From positions 1 through 5,969 of the forward strand of contig CAAEEI010000076.1 of NCBI GenBank assembly GCA_900754855.1: a stretch of DNA of 5,969 bases. The letters are read 5' to 3'. This DNA comes from Lachnospiraceae bacterium. Its GTDB lineage: Bacteria > Bacillota > Clostridia > Lachnospirales > Lachnospiraceae. The notes beneath the pieces are model-generated. The model was not told the DNA's origin. It did not search any database and saw only the letters and a program-made list of their open reading frames with translations. Positions within the stretch are counted from its first letter, which is position 1, and each line of letters begins with the position of its first letter. Both the position numbers and the translations under genes were made by a program. Below, one piece after another: positions 1 through 5,969 of the stretch.

Positions 1-243
1 ACGTACATGACCCACGGCCATCGTTCCTTCTGGCAGACGGGATAACCGTTCCGCGTCAAAAACTTCACTGACCAGCCCCAGATCTTTATAGGAAGAAAAA
101 ACGCCATCATCGTTTACCACGATGCCACAGCTTTCCTGTCCTCTGTGCTGCAAAGCATACAATCCATAATAGGTCAGTCCCGCTACATTTTTCCTTTTGG
201 CGCTCATAACACCAAACACGCCACATTCTTCGTGGACAGCCAT
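1..243 (-). CDS. purF: Amidophosphoribosyltransferase PurF, N-terminal 81 residues (runs off the left edge)
   Basis: PurF catalyses the first committed step of de novo purine synthesis: glutamine plus PRPP gives phosphoribosylamine, glutamate and pyrophosphate in the cytosol. Only the start of the N-terminal glutaminase (Ntn-hydrolase) domain is present. The protein opens MAVHEECGVFGV; Cys7 is the expected nucleophile, exposed after removal of a six-residue propeptide, as in Bacillus-type PurF. Further family motifs are YYGLYALQHRGQES (about residues 26-39) and GHVR (78-81), the Arg in the last motif being part of the usual GHVRY substrate-binding stretch. The PRPP-binding domain lies outside the window. 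The ATG at 243 has an AGGAGG site (258-253) nine bases upstream, and asnB ends 26 bases before it, so the gene is co-transcribed with asnB. The family is clear from the motifs. What cannot be seen is whether the gene is full length. Confidence 0.9.
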   Translation of the reverse strand, partial: MAVHEECGVFGVMSAKRKNVAGLTYYGLYALQHRGQESCGIVVNDDGVFSSYKDLGLVSEVFDAERLSRLPEGTMAVGHVR

Positions 244-269
244 AATTTTCTGCCTCCTTTTTCTCTGTT

Positions 270-1850
270 TTATTTCCCGCTATCACCATAATTGGCCAGT
301 ACTCTGGCGGAAGGATCATCCACATCGCAACCGTCCCATTCTTTATTTGGCATCCAGAAACCTGCCACCATCTGTGCCTGACCCGGATAGTATTTTTCAA
401 ATATTTCCCGGTACAATAAAGATTCTTTCGTAAAAGGTTGTGCATATGTATATTTTTCTCTCAACTGTGTAAAGGCTTCTTCCGTGTATGTTTTTTCTGC
501 ATACGCTTTCAGGTCATCCACCATGGAATGGCCTACGGCATCGGAAAAAGCGGCTTTTTCTCTCCAGAGAATCTCTTCCGGTAAATAACCTTTACCTTCA
601 AAAGCATGGCGCAGCAGGTATTTTCCCTTTCCATATCTGTTCATTTTCAGCTCCGGGTCAACGGCCATAACATATCGCACAAAATCAATATCTCCAAAAG
701 GTACCCTTGCTTCCAGTGCATTTACCGAAATGCAGCGGTCGGCCCGAAGCACATCGTACATGTGAAGCTCACGAATTCTTTTTTTCGATTCTTCTTGAAA
801 TGCGCCGGCATCCGGGGCGTAGTCGGTATATTTATAACCAAATAATTCATCGGAAATTTCTCCCGTCAGCAGTACCCGAATGTCGGTTTGTTCGTGAATG
901 GCCTTACAAAGCAGATACATTCCCATCGACGCTCTGATGGTGGTAATGTCGTAAGTGGCCAACAGCTGAATCACCGTTTCCAGAGCATTGCGTACTTCCT
1001 CCGCAGTCATAAATATCTCCTGGTGTTCACTGCCGATATAGTCTGCCACCTGCCGGGCATATTTTAAATCAATGGCATCTTTACTCATTCCGATGGCAAA
1101 GGTTCTGATTGGTTGTTTACTTTTCTTTGCGGCAATGGCACAGACCAGAGAAGAATCGAGACCGCCGGAAAGCAGGAAGCCTACTTTGGCATCAGCCACC
1201 AGTCGTTTTTCTACGCCCCGGATTAATTTGTCATGAATTTTTCCACAGACGGTTTCCAGATCATCCCGGCAGATTTTCTTTGTTTCCGTCAGATCGCAGT
1301 AACAGAAAAAGCAGCCGTTTTTATAATAATGTCCCGGGGGAAACGGCATGATTTTTTCGGTGATCCCCATCAGGTTTTTCGGTTCACTGGCAAAAACAAT
1401 CACACCTTTTTGGTCGTAACCATAATATAAAGGACGAATGCCGATGGGGTCTCTTGCCGCTATATATTCCTTCTTTTTTCCATCATAAATCACACAGGCA
1501 AACTCTGCATCCAGCATGGCAAACATCTCCGTACCATATTCCTGATATAACGGCAATAAAATCTCACAATCTGAATCACTATGGAAGGTATATTTCTCCT
1601 CCAGCTTTTTCTTCATCGTTTCAAATCCATAGATTTCCCCATTACAGATCACGTAATGATCCCGTAACCGGAAAGGCTGCATTCCCGAAGGCGTAAGGCC
1701 CATGATGGATAAGCGGTGAAAACCCATCAATCCATTTCCCGTATCCACAATTTTGCTGTCATCCGGCCCACGGGACACCGTCCTGGAAAATCCTTTTTGA
1801 AACTGTTCCCGGTCAGCGCCCTGACCACAATATGCCATAATTGAACACAT
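270..1850 (-). CDS. asnB: Glutamine-hydrolysing asparagine synthetase AsnB, 526 aa
   Basis: AsnB makes asparagine from aspartate, ATP and glutamine in the cytosol. The N-terminal class II glutaminase domain (about 1-190) starts directly with MCSI, so Cys2 becomes the nucleophile after Met removal. It carries the family's glutamine-binding residues in GFHRLSI (Arg46), NGEIYG (70-75) and SDSDCE (91-96). The C-terminal synthetase domain (about 200-526) has the ATP pyrophosphatase loop SGGLDSS (228-234), TGEISDELFG (329-338), LEARVPF (379-385) and WREKAAFSDAVG (429-440), the last two matching conserved active-site segments of E. coli AsnB. The length is slightly below the 554 residues of the E. 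coli enzyme, within family range. The ATG at 1850 has a GGAGGT site (1862-1857) six bases upstream. It lies 71 bases after the ammonium channel gene, with a stem-loop between, and ends 26 bases before purF. Related families such as beta-lactam synthetase share the fold, but the full set of AsnB motifs and the context favour AsnB. Confidence 0.93.
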   Translation of the reverse strand: MCSIMAYCGQGADREQFQKGFSRTVSRGPDDSKIVDTGNGLMGFHRLSIMGLTPSGMQPFRLRDHYVICNGEIYGFETMKKKLEEKYTFHSDSDCEILLPLYQEYGTEMFAMLDAEFACVIYDGKKKEYIAARDPIGIRPLYYGYDQKGVIVFASEPKNLMGITEKIMPFPPGHYYKNGCFFCYCDLTETKKICRDDLETVCGKIHDKLIRGVEKRLVADAKVGFLLSGGLDSSLVCAIAAKKSKQPIRTFAIGMSKDAIDLKYARQVADYIGSEHQEIFMTAEEVRNALETVIQLLATYDITTIRASMGMYLLCKAIHEQTDIRVLLTGEISDELFGYKYTDYAPDAGAFQEESKKRIRELHMYDVLRADRCISVNALEARVPFGDIDFVRYVMAVDPELKMNRYGKGKYLLRHAFEGKGYLPEEILWREKAAFSDAVGHSMVDDLKAYAEKTYTEEAFTQLREKYTYAQPFTKESLLYREIFEKYYPGQAQMVAGFWMPNKEWDGCDVDDPSARVLANYGDSGK

Positions 1851-1875
1851 AGGTTTACCTCCATTTTATCTTTCA

Positions 1876-1913
1876 CGGGGAACAGGGCAGCCAAGCCGCC
1901 CTGATTTCTCCCG
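1876..1913 (-). other. Stem-loop in the channel-asnB intergenic gap, not a canonical terminator
   Basis: In the transcript sense, CAGGGC and GCCCTG (outer arms of 1883-1903) pair. With one G-U pair the stem extends to nine base pairs around a UUG loop. CGGG and CCCG (1910-1913 and 1876-1879) can close an outer helix across an internal loop. No U-tract follows: the next bases are GTTCCCCG and then GTGAAAG. It is therefore unlikely to end transcription fully. The asnB ribosome site (1862-1857) lies 14 bases downstream of the outer helix and stays free. Plausible roles, all inferred, are protection of the upstream glnN-amt mRNA 3' end, an RNase processing point, or a weak polarity element that lowers asnB-purF relative to glnN-amt. 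Confidence 0.55.
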
Positions 1914-1921
1914 ATTCACTT

Positions 1922-3637
1922 TTATTCCACATCCTGTAAAGCATCAAAGCCTTCTTCTCCGGTTCTGACCTTCACCACGTTTTCCACATCATAAACGAAA
2001 ATCTTACCGTCTCCGATGTGTCCGGTATACAGTACTTTTTTCGCTGTTTCAATGACTTTTTGTACCGGAACCGCGCTGACAACGATCTCAATCTGAATCT
2101 TAGGCAGAAGCGTAGCTTCCACCTGTACGCCACGATAATATTCTGGTTTTCCTTTCTGGATTCCACATCCCAGCACATGCGATACCGTCATTCCGCTGAT
2201 TCCCAGTTCCATCATTGCTTTTTTCAAAGCCTCAAATTTATGTTCTTTGCAGATGATTTCAATTTTTGTCAGTTTCGGTACGCCTTCCTCAAGCGAGACC
2301 ACTTTTTTGACCGGAACAGCCTCTGCCACCGGAATTTCGCCACTTACCATCACCGGTTCATCCGCATCAGCGGCAACCACGGTATCCGGCAGCATGGCAA
2401 AACCGGCATATGCGGTTAAAAGACCATGTTCCGATACATCCAGACCGGCCAGTTCATCTTCTGCATCAGCCCGCAGACCGATGGTATGTTTGATGGCCAG
2501 AAAAACAAGGGTAATGATGATCGCCACATACACGGCCACCGTAAACACCCCGAGAACCTGAATCCCCAGAAAATGTACGCCGCCACCGTACAGGAAACCA
2601 GCCTCCGTGGTCACTCCTGTAGCAAAAATACCCGTAAGAATTGTTCCCGTTGCTCCACAGACGCAATGAACGGAAACAGCGCCAACCGGATCATCAATTT
2701 TTGCAATTTTATCAAAAAATTCCACAGACAAAACCACAAGCATACCGCAGACGATGCCAATGACCGCCGCCCCTTTTGGATCAACAGCGTCACAACCGGC
2801 CGTTATGCCGACAAGACCGGCCAGCGCCGCATTGTAGGTCATGGATACATCTGGTTTTTTATATCGGATCCAGGTGAAAATCAACGTGGTGCAACAAGCC
2901 AGCGCCGCCGCAAGATTGGTATTGAAAAATACCCGTCCTGCCGTTTCCATCAAGGCATCCGTATCCATACCCACGGTGGACGCGCCATTGAATCCGAACC
3001 AACAGAACCAGAGAATAAATACACCGAGGGCAGCGAAGGTCAGATTGTGGCCAAGAATAGCCTGTGGCCGTCCGTCCTTATCGTATTTACCAATGCGGGC
3101 GCCCAGAATCTTTGCTCCGATCATGGCGCAGATGCCGCCAACCATATGAACGGCTGTCGAGCCAGCAAAATCATGAAAGCCCATTTGGGATAACCAGCCT
3201 CCGCCCCAGATCCAATGACCGGAGACAGGATAAATCAGCAAAGAAATTGCAGCGGAATATATACAGTAAGCGCTGAACTTCGTTCGTTCCGCCTTGGCTC
3301 CTGATACGATTGTTGCGGAAGTTGCACAAAATACGGTCTGAAAAATCGCAAAAGCCCATAAAGGTACTCCGGCAGGTAAAACCGTCTGATAATCTCCCTG
3401 GATAAAAGGATCAAAACTTCCGATCAGACCGTTGCCGCTGCCAAACATCAAACCAAAACCAACCAGCCAGAACGCCGGGGTTCCAATACAAAAATCCATC
3501 AGGTTTTTCATAAGAATATTTCCGGTATTTTTTGCTCTGGTAAAACCGGCCTCACACATGGAAAATCCGGCCTGCATAAAGAATACCAGCGCTGCTCCAA
3601 GCAATACCCACATGGTGTTTACTGAACTATACATCAT
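1922..3637 (-). CDS. amt: Ammonium channel (Amt) with fused C-terminal PII signalling domain, 571 aa
   Basis: This is an inner-membrane Amt/Mep/Rh channel that conducts ammonium. Residue numbers use the ATG at 3637. The channel (about 7-385, eleven helices expected, no signal peptide) has the twin pore histidines His164 (in DFAGSTAVH) and His324 (in DDPVGAVSVH). The Phe gate is Phe103 and Phe216, with Trp144 and Ser220 at the outer ammonium site and Asp156. The conserved cytosolic tail GLRADAEDELAGLDVSEHG (387-405) follows, then an Ala/Val/Pro-rich linker of about 40 residues. A complete PII domain (about 456-571) comes next, with Gln494, the T-loop, the B-loop TGHIGDGK (538-545) and RTGEEG (558-563). 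The T-loop keeps YRG (Arg502 matches the pore-plugging Arg47 of E. coli GlnK), but Val506 replaces the uridylylated Tyr51. Amt-PII fusions are known in bacteria; gating of the pore by the tethered PII is inference. The gene follows glnN by only 17 bases and ends in TAA at 1924-1922. Confidence 0.95.
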   Translation of the reverse strand: MMYSSVNTMWVLLGAALVFFMQAGFSMCEAGFTRAKNTGNILMKNLMDFCIGTPAFWLVGFGLMFGSGNGLIGSFDPFIQGDYQTVLPAGVPLWAFAIFQTVFCATSATIVSGAKAERTKFSAYCIYSAAISLLIYPVSGHWIWGGGWLSQMGFHDFAGSTAVHMVGGICAMIGAKILGARIGKYDKDGRPQAILGHNLTFAALGVFILWFCWFGFNGASTVGMDTDALMETAGRVFFNTNLAAALACCTTLIFTWIRYKKPDVSMTYNAALAGLVGITAGCDAVDPKGAAVIGIVCGMLVVLSVEFFDKIAKIDDPVGAVSVHCVCGATGTILTGIFATGVTTEAGFLYGGGVHFLGIQVLGVFTVAVYVAIIITLVFLAIKHTIGLRADAEDELAGLDVSEHGLLTAYAGFAMLPDTVVAADADEPVMVSGEIPVAEAVPVKKVVSLEEGVPKLTKIEIICKEHKFEALKKAMMELGISGMTVSHVLGCGIQKGKPEYYRGVQVEATLLPKIQIEIVVSAVPVQKVIETAKKVLYTGHIGDGKIFVYDVENVVKVRTGEEGFDALQDVE

Positions 3638-3650
3638 CATCACATCCTTT
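3632..3650 (-). promoter_or_regulatory. Ribosome site and run of four possible start codons of the Amt-PII gene
   Basis: In transcript sense an AAAGGA site (3650-3645) is followed by T and then GTG ATG ATG ATG TAT, all in one frame (GTG at 3643; ATGs at 3640, 3637 and 3634). The gaps from AGGA are 1, 4, 7 and 10 bases. GTG is too close for efficient initiation, so ATG 3637 (gap 7) is preferred and ATG 3634 is nearly as good. The choice changes the protein by at most three Met residues. The site overlaps the region just after the glnN stop (TAA, 3657-3655), which suggests translational coupling. Confidence 0.7.
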
Positions 3651-3654
3651 TTCT

Positions 3655-5751
3655 TTATTTCACACTAAACAACAGGTCTCCATAAGTAGGGAAAGGCCAG
3701 TATTTTTTTGCTGTCATCGTTTCCGCTTTATCACATACTGCTCTTAACTGCTCCATTTTCCCCAGGACGTCATCGCGAATTTTATTTGCTTCCTCGACAA
3801 TATCCTCTGTTTGATCCAATTCTTTCACGATGTCTGAAAGTTCCGCCGTATGAACGGCAATGGCGTCGGTACATGCGGATAATGTCCGGAGCAGATCCAG
3901 TTCATAATGACAGGGCAAATCTGCCGCCAGGGCTTTCTTTGCCGCCGCCGTTTCTGCCAGCTCGGCACAATAGGCCTCGATGGCCGGCGCAATCTCCGTC
4001 TTTGCCATCTCTACCATGGTATTTGCCTCAATGATTACTGTCTTACAATAATTATCCAGCATGATCTCACATCTTGATTCCAGCTCTGCTTTGGAAAAAA
4101 CTTTGTGTGCGGTAAGCATTTCTACATTTTTTGGATCCAGCAGATGTGGCATGCAATCCGGTGTGGTCCGATAATTTAATAGTCCTCTTTGTTTTGTCGC
4201 CTCCTCGATCCATTGCTCATCGTAGCCATTGCCGTTAAAAATTATTTTTTTATGGTCTTTGATCGTTTTCCGGATCATGGCATGAAGGGCATCCTCAAAA
4301 TTTTCTGCGTTTTCCAACCGGTCTGCATAGATTTTCAGACTTTCTGCCACAGCGCTGTTCAGCATCATGTTTGCGCAGGCAATACTGTTGGAAGAGCCCA
4401 GCATACGAAATTCAAACTTATTTCCGGTAAAGGCAAATGGAGAAGTCCGGTTACGATCGGTCGTATCACGGTTAAATTTTGGAAGAACATCCACGCCAAG
4501 TTTCATTTGCGTTTTTTTCACACCTTCATAAGGAATGTCTTTTTCAATGGCTTCCAAAACAGCATTCAGTTCATCGCCCAAAAACATAGATACTACGGCC
4601 GGCGGCGCTTCATTGGCGCCTAACCGATGATCGTTTCCTGCCGTGGCAACGGACAGACGAAGGAGATCTTGATAATCATCCACCGCTTTAATCACCGCAC
4701 ATAAGAACAATAAAAACTGTGCATTTTCATAAGGGGTTTCTCCTGGTGATAATAAGTTCACACCCTGATCTGTGGCTATCGACCAGTTATTGTGTTTGCC
4801 GCTGCCATTTACACCAGCAAAAGGTTTTTCATGAAGCAGGCAGACCAGACCGTGTTTTGCCGCCACTTTTTGCATGATTTCCATGGTCAGCTGATTGTGA
4901 TCCGTGGCAATATTGGTCGTTGTATAAATCGGCGCCAGCTCATGCTGTGCCGGAGCCACCTCATTATGTTCGGTTTTTGCCAGGATTCCCAGTTTCCATA
5001 ATTCCTCATTCAACTCCGCCATATAGGCTTCTACCCTTGGTTTGATCACGCCAAAATAATGGTCATCCATTTCCTGGCCCTTTGGCGGCTTCACACCAAA
5101 AAGCGTCCGGCCGGTATATTGCAGATCCTTTCTTTTTTCATACATTTCTCTGGTGATTAAGAAATATTCCTGTTCCGGTCCCACCGAAGTTCGTACACAT
5201 TTTACTTCATCATTTCCAAATAAACGGAGAATGCGAAGCGCCTGCTTATTCAAAGCCTCCATGGATCGAAGCAACGGCGTCTTTTTATCCAGCGCTTCTC
5301 CGCCATAAGAACAAAATGCCGTCGGAATACATAAAGTTTTTCCTTTAATAAAAGCGTAGGACGTCGGATCCCATGCCGTATAACCTCTCGCCTCAAAGGT
5401 TGCTCTGAGTCCGCCGGACGGAAAAGAGGAAGCGTCCGGTTCCCCTTTAATCAGTTCTTTTCCGGAAAACTCCATGATCACTCCGCCGTCAGGTGAAGGA
5501 GAAATAAAACTGTCGTGTTTTTCTGCCGTAATCCCGGTCAGCGGCTGAAACCAATGTGTATAATGGGTCGCCCCGTTTGCCACAGCCCAGTCTTTTAATA
5601 CGGCCGCCACCGCATTGGCTACGCCAATATCCAGTCTGGCGCCTTCATCAATGGTTTTTCGCAAAGATGCATACACCTCCGCCGTCAAATTGGCTTTCAT
5701 CACTCTGTCGTCAAATACTTTACAACCAAAATATTCCGAAACGTTTTTCAT
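3655..5751 (-). CDS. glnN: Type III glutamine synthetase (GlnN), 698 aa
   Basis: GlnN makes glutamine from glutamate, ammonia and ATP in the cytosol. The roughly 700-residue length marks it as type III rather than type I (about 445-470). Visible family signatures are HWFQPLTG (66-73) and KHDSF (78-82) in the N-terminal part, GPEQEYFL (191-198) with metal-binding glutamates, and EHNEVAPAQHELAPIY (261-276). They continue with NGSGKHNNWS (315-324), NDHRLGANEAPP (373-384), and RNRTSPFAFTGNKFEFRM (433-450) for nucleotide and glutamate binding. A helical C-terminal extension (about 550-680) ends in KYWPFPTYGDLLF. The start is ATG 5751, with AGGAG (5763-5759) seven bases upstream. An in-frame ATG at 5790 would add 13 residues but lies inside the second leader terminator and has no ribosome site. 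It is the first gene of the operon, behind a promoter and a two-terminator leader, so regulation by transcript attenuation is likely. No key residue appears to be missing. Confidence 0.97.
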   Translation of the reverse strand: MKNVSEYFGCKVFDDRVMKANLTAEVYASLRKTIDEGARLDIGVANAVAAVLKDWAVANGATHYTHWFQPLTGITAEKHDSFISPSPDGGVIMEFSGKELIKGEPDASSFPSGGLRATFEARGYTAWDPTSYAFIKGKTLCIPTAFCSYGGEALDKKTPLLRSMEALNKQALRILRLFGNDEVKCVRTSVGPEQEYFLITREMYEKRKDLQYTGRTLFGVKPPKGQEMDDHYFGVIKPRVEAYMAELNEELWKLGILAKTEHNEVAPAQHELAPIYTTTNIATDHNQLTMEIMQKVAAKHGLVCLLHEKPFAGVNGSGKHNNWSIATDQGVNLLSPGETPYENAQFLLFLCAVIKAVDDYQDLLRLSVATAGNDHRLGANEAPPAVVSMFLGDELNAVLEAIEKDIPYEGVKKTQMKLGVDVLPKFNRDTTDRNRTSPFAFTGNKFEFRMLGSSNSIACANMMLNSAVAESLKIYADRLENAENFEDALHAMIRKTIKDHKKIIFNGNGYDEQWIEEATKQRGLLNYRTTPDCMPHLLDPKNVEMLTAHKVFSKAELESRCEIMLDNYCKTVIIEANTMVEMAKTEIAPAIEAYCAELAETAAAKKALAADLPCHYELDLLRTLSACTDAIAVHTAELSDIVKELDQTEDIVEEANKIRDDVLGKMEQLRAVCDKAETMTAKKYWPFPTYGDLLFSVK

Positions 5752-5756
5752 ACTGT

Positions 5757-5766
5757 CACTCCTTCC
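5757..5766 (-). promoter_or_regulatory. glnN ribosome binding site, fixes the start at 5751
   Basis: Transcript sense GGAAGGAGTG; the AGGAG core (5763-5759) leaves seven bases to the ATG at 5751. It begins immediately after the U-tract of the second leader terminator, so it is not buried in that stem. The leader would thus act mainly on transcription rather than by hiding this site. Confidence 0.85.
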
Positions 5767-5819
5767 AAAAAGAAAAGGCAAGGGGGCCATAATGTCACTA
5801 CATGAACGGCTCCCTTGCC
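5767..5819 (-). terminator. Leader terminator T2, directly before the glnN ribosome site
   Basis: In transcript sense GGCAAGGG (5819-5812) pairs perfectly with CCCTTGCC (5784-5777). After one A-C mismatch the stem continues with GCC/GGC (5810-5808 with 5788-5786). A small inner ATGT/ACAT stem sits in the apical part (5803-5800 with 5795-5792). A TTTTCTTTTT tract (5776-5767) follows at once. This is the structure of an intrinsic terminator reading toward glnN. On the opposite strand no U-tract follows, so it is not a terminator for a convergent gene. It lies downstream of the promoter and upstream of the first gene, which implies conditional termination. Confidence 0.85.
5808..5819 (-). promoter_or_regulatory. 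Candidate antiterminator hairpin 2 with A1-G4 hexaloop, overlapping T2
   Basis: Transcript sense GGC-AAGGGA-GCC: a three-pair GC stem closes a six-base loop with A at position 1 (5816) and G at position 4 (5813). After an A-G mismatch two more pairs (a G-U and an A-U) are possible. It uses the same bases as the 5' arm of T2, so it and T2 exclude each other. A1 and G4 in a hexaloop are the features bound by ANTAR antiterminator proteins. The stem is short and would need a bound protein to compete with T2. Assignment is inference. Confidence 0.4.
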
Positions 5820-5840
5820 TCTGTCATTTTCTATTTCCGG

Positions 5841-5897
5841 TAAAACAAAAACAGCGTCTTTGAGAACGGGGATTCTACCCTTCCATCTCAAAGACGC
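5841..5897 (-). terminator. Leader terminator T1, early in the glnN transcript
   Basis: In transcript sense GCGTCTTTGAGA (5897-5886) pairs without mismatch with TCTCAAAGACGC (5865-5854), giving a 12-bp stem. The 20-base loop (5885-5866) can form a small GGG/CCC stem around TAGAAT. TGTTTTTGTTTT (5853-5842) follows as the U-rich tract. The stem begins only about 13 bases after the predicted transcription start, so it belongs to the glnN leader and not to an upstream gene. With T2, about 80 bases later, it forms a tandem attenuator. Confidence 0.85.
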
Positions 5898-5908
5898 CTT
5901 TGTCTTCA
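5889..5908 (-). promoter_or_regulatory. Candidate antiterminator hairpin 1 with A1-G4 hexaloop, overlapping T1
   Basis: Transcript sense TGAAGAC-AAAGGC-GTCTTTG forms seven pairs (the outer two are G-U) around a six-base loop with A at position 1 (5901) and G at position 4 (5898). The 3' arm GTCTTTG and the last loop bases are part of the 5' arm of T1, so the two structures exclude each other. An alternative pairing AAGACG/CGTCTT (5914-5909 with 5896-5891) would also block T1. The geometry matches the terminator-overlapping hairpin of known ANTAR target RNAs. No separate hexaloop hairpin fits between the predicted start site and this one, which is unlike the usual two-hairpin arrangement. Confidence 0.5.
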
Positions 5909-5916
5909 CGTCTTGA

Positions 5917-5945
5917 ATCATACACCCGGTTTTTTAGTTTGTCAA
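5917..5945 (-). promoter_or_regulatory. Consensus sigma-A promoter of the glnN operon
   Basis: Transcript sense TTGACA (5945-5940), a 17-base spacer, then TATGAT (5922-5917). The -35 box is perfect, the -10 differs from TATAAT at one position, and the spacing is optimal. The start site is expected near 5911, giving a leader of about 160 nt to the glnN ATG. A/T-rich DNA with two six-base A-tracts (5964-5959 and 5955-5950) lies directly upstream and may act as an UP-like element. A third A6 tract sits in the spacer. Such a strong core fits control after initiation, at the leader terminators. Confidence 0.88.
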
Positions 5946-5969
5946 CTGATTTTTTGAATTTTTTCAGAT

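Noticed and set aside
107..445. 112-codon minus-strand frame across the asnB-purF junction.
   Set aside because: Both overlapped genes have clear family motifs in other frames; this product is Trp/Cys/Arg-rich and matches nothing known.
1907..1949. Possible weak internal promoter before asnB (TTGATG, 17 bases, TAAAAG).
   Set aside because: Only four of six bases match in each box, and it lies mostly inside the channel gene's coding end; not distinguishable from chance.
2426..3193. 255-codon open frame on the plus strand opposite the Amt-PII gene.
   Set aside because: It is a shadow of the well-supported minus-strand gene: Arg/Asn/His-rich, no membrane or domain pattern, no good ribosome site.
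4189..4623. 144-codon plus-strand open frame opposite glnN.
   Set aside because: It lies entirely within the conserved glnN reading frame and has no recognisable protein features.
5752..5790. Upstream in-frame ATG at 5790 as the glnN start.
   Set aside because: It lies within the T2 stem, lacks a ribosome site and adds 13 residues not typical of the family; ATG 5751 has a well-placed AGGAG.
5752..5911. T-box or glutamine (glnA-type) riboswitch as the sensor in the leader.
   Set aside because: No T-box sequence or conserved riboswitch core is visible; hexaloop antiterminator hairpins explain the structure better.
5748..5921. A 57-codon open frame through the whole glnN leader, ending in a TGA that overlaps the glnN ATG.
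   Set aside because: Its ATG lies inside the -10 box, so it is not in the transcript from this promoter. An internal GTG (5909) has no ribosome site and the frame runs through both terminators. Chance absence of stops over this length is not rare.
5955..5969. Partial CodY-like sequence (TTTTCAGA) upstream of the promoter.
   Set aside because: It is cut by the window edge and embedded in an A/T-rich tract; too few positions can be scored to call an operator.

Overview
The window looks like chromosomal DNA from a low-to-mid GC Firmicute, most likely of the Clostridia/Lachnospiraceae kind. The supporting signs are strong AGGAGG-type ribosome sites, a consensus sigma-A promoter, intrinsic terminators, a type III glutamine synthetase and a Bacillus-type PurF with a propeptide. 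The taxonomic placement is inference, since no rRNA or other marker is present.

Every gene lies on the minus strand, so the window reads right to left as one nitrogen-assimilation operon. A consensus promoter (5917-5945) starts a leader of about 160 nt containing two successive intrinsic-terminator-like hairpins (5841-5897 and 5767-5819). Then come glnN (type III glutamine synthetase, 5751-3655), an ammonium channel fused to a C-terminal PII signalling domain (3637-1922), asnB (glutamine-dependent asparagine synthetase, 1850-270) and the first 81 codons of purF (243-1), which runs off the left edge. Gaps between genes are 17, 71 and 26 nt. The 71-nt gap holds a GC-rich stem-loop without a U-tract. 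No promoter or terminator that I trust lies inside the gene cluster.

The functions fit one flow of nitrogen. The channel admits ammonium and its tethered PII domain probably gates it, glutamine synthetase fixes ammonium into glutamine, and two class II glutamine amidotransferases (AsnB and PurF) spend the glutamine amide on asparagine and on the first step of purine synthesis.

The most notable part is the leader. Each of its two terminators can be opened by an alternative small hairpin whose six-base loop has A at position 1 and G at position 4. That is the signature recognised by ANTAR-domain antiterminator proteins, which control nitrogen genes in some Clostridia. The second notable point is the channel-PII fusion: its T-loop keeps the Arg that plugs the pore in E. 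coli GlnK but has Val where the uridylylated Tyr normally is.
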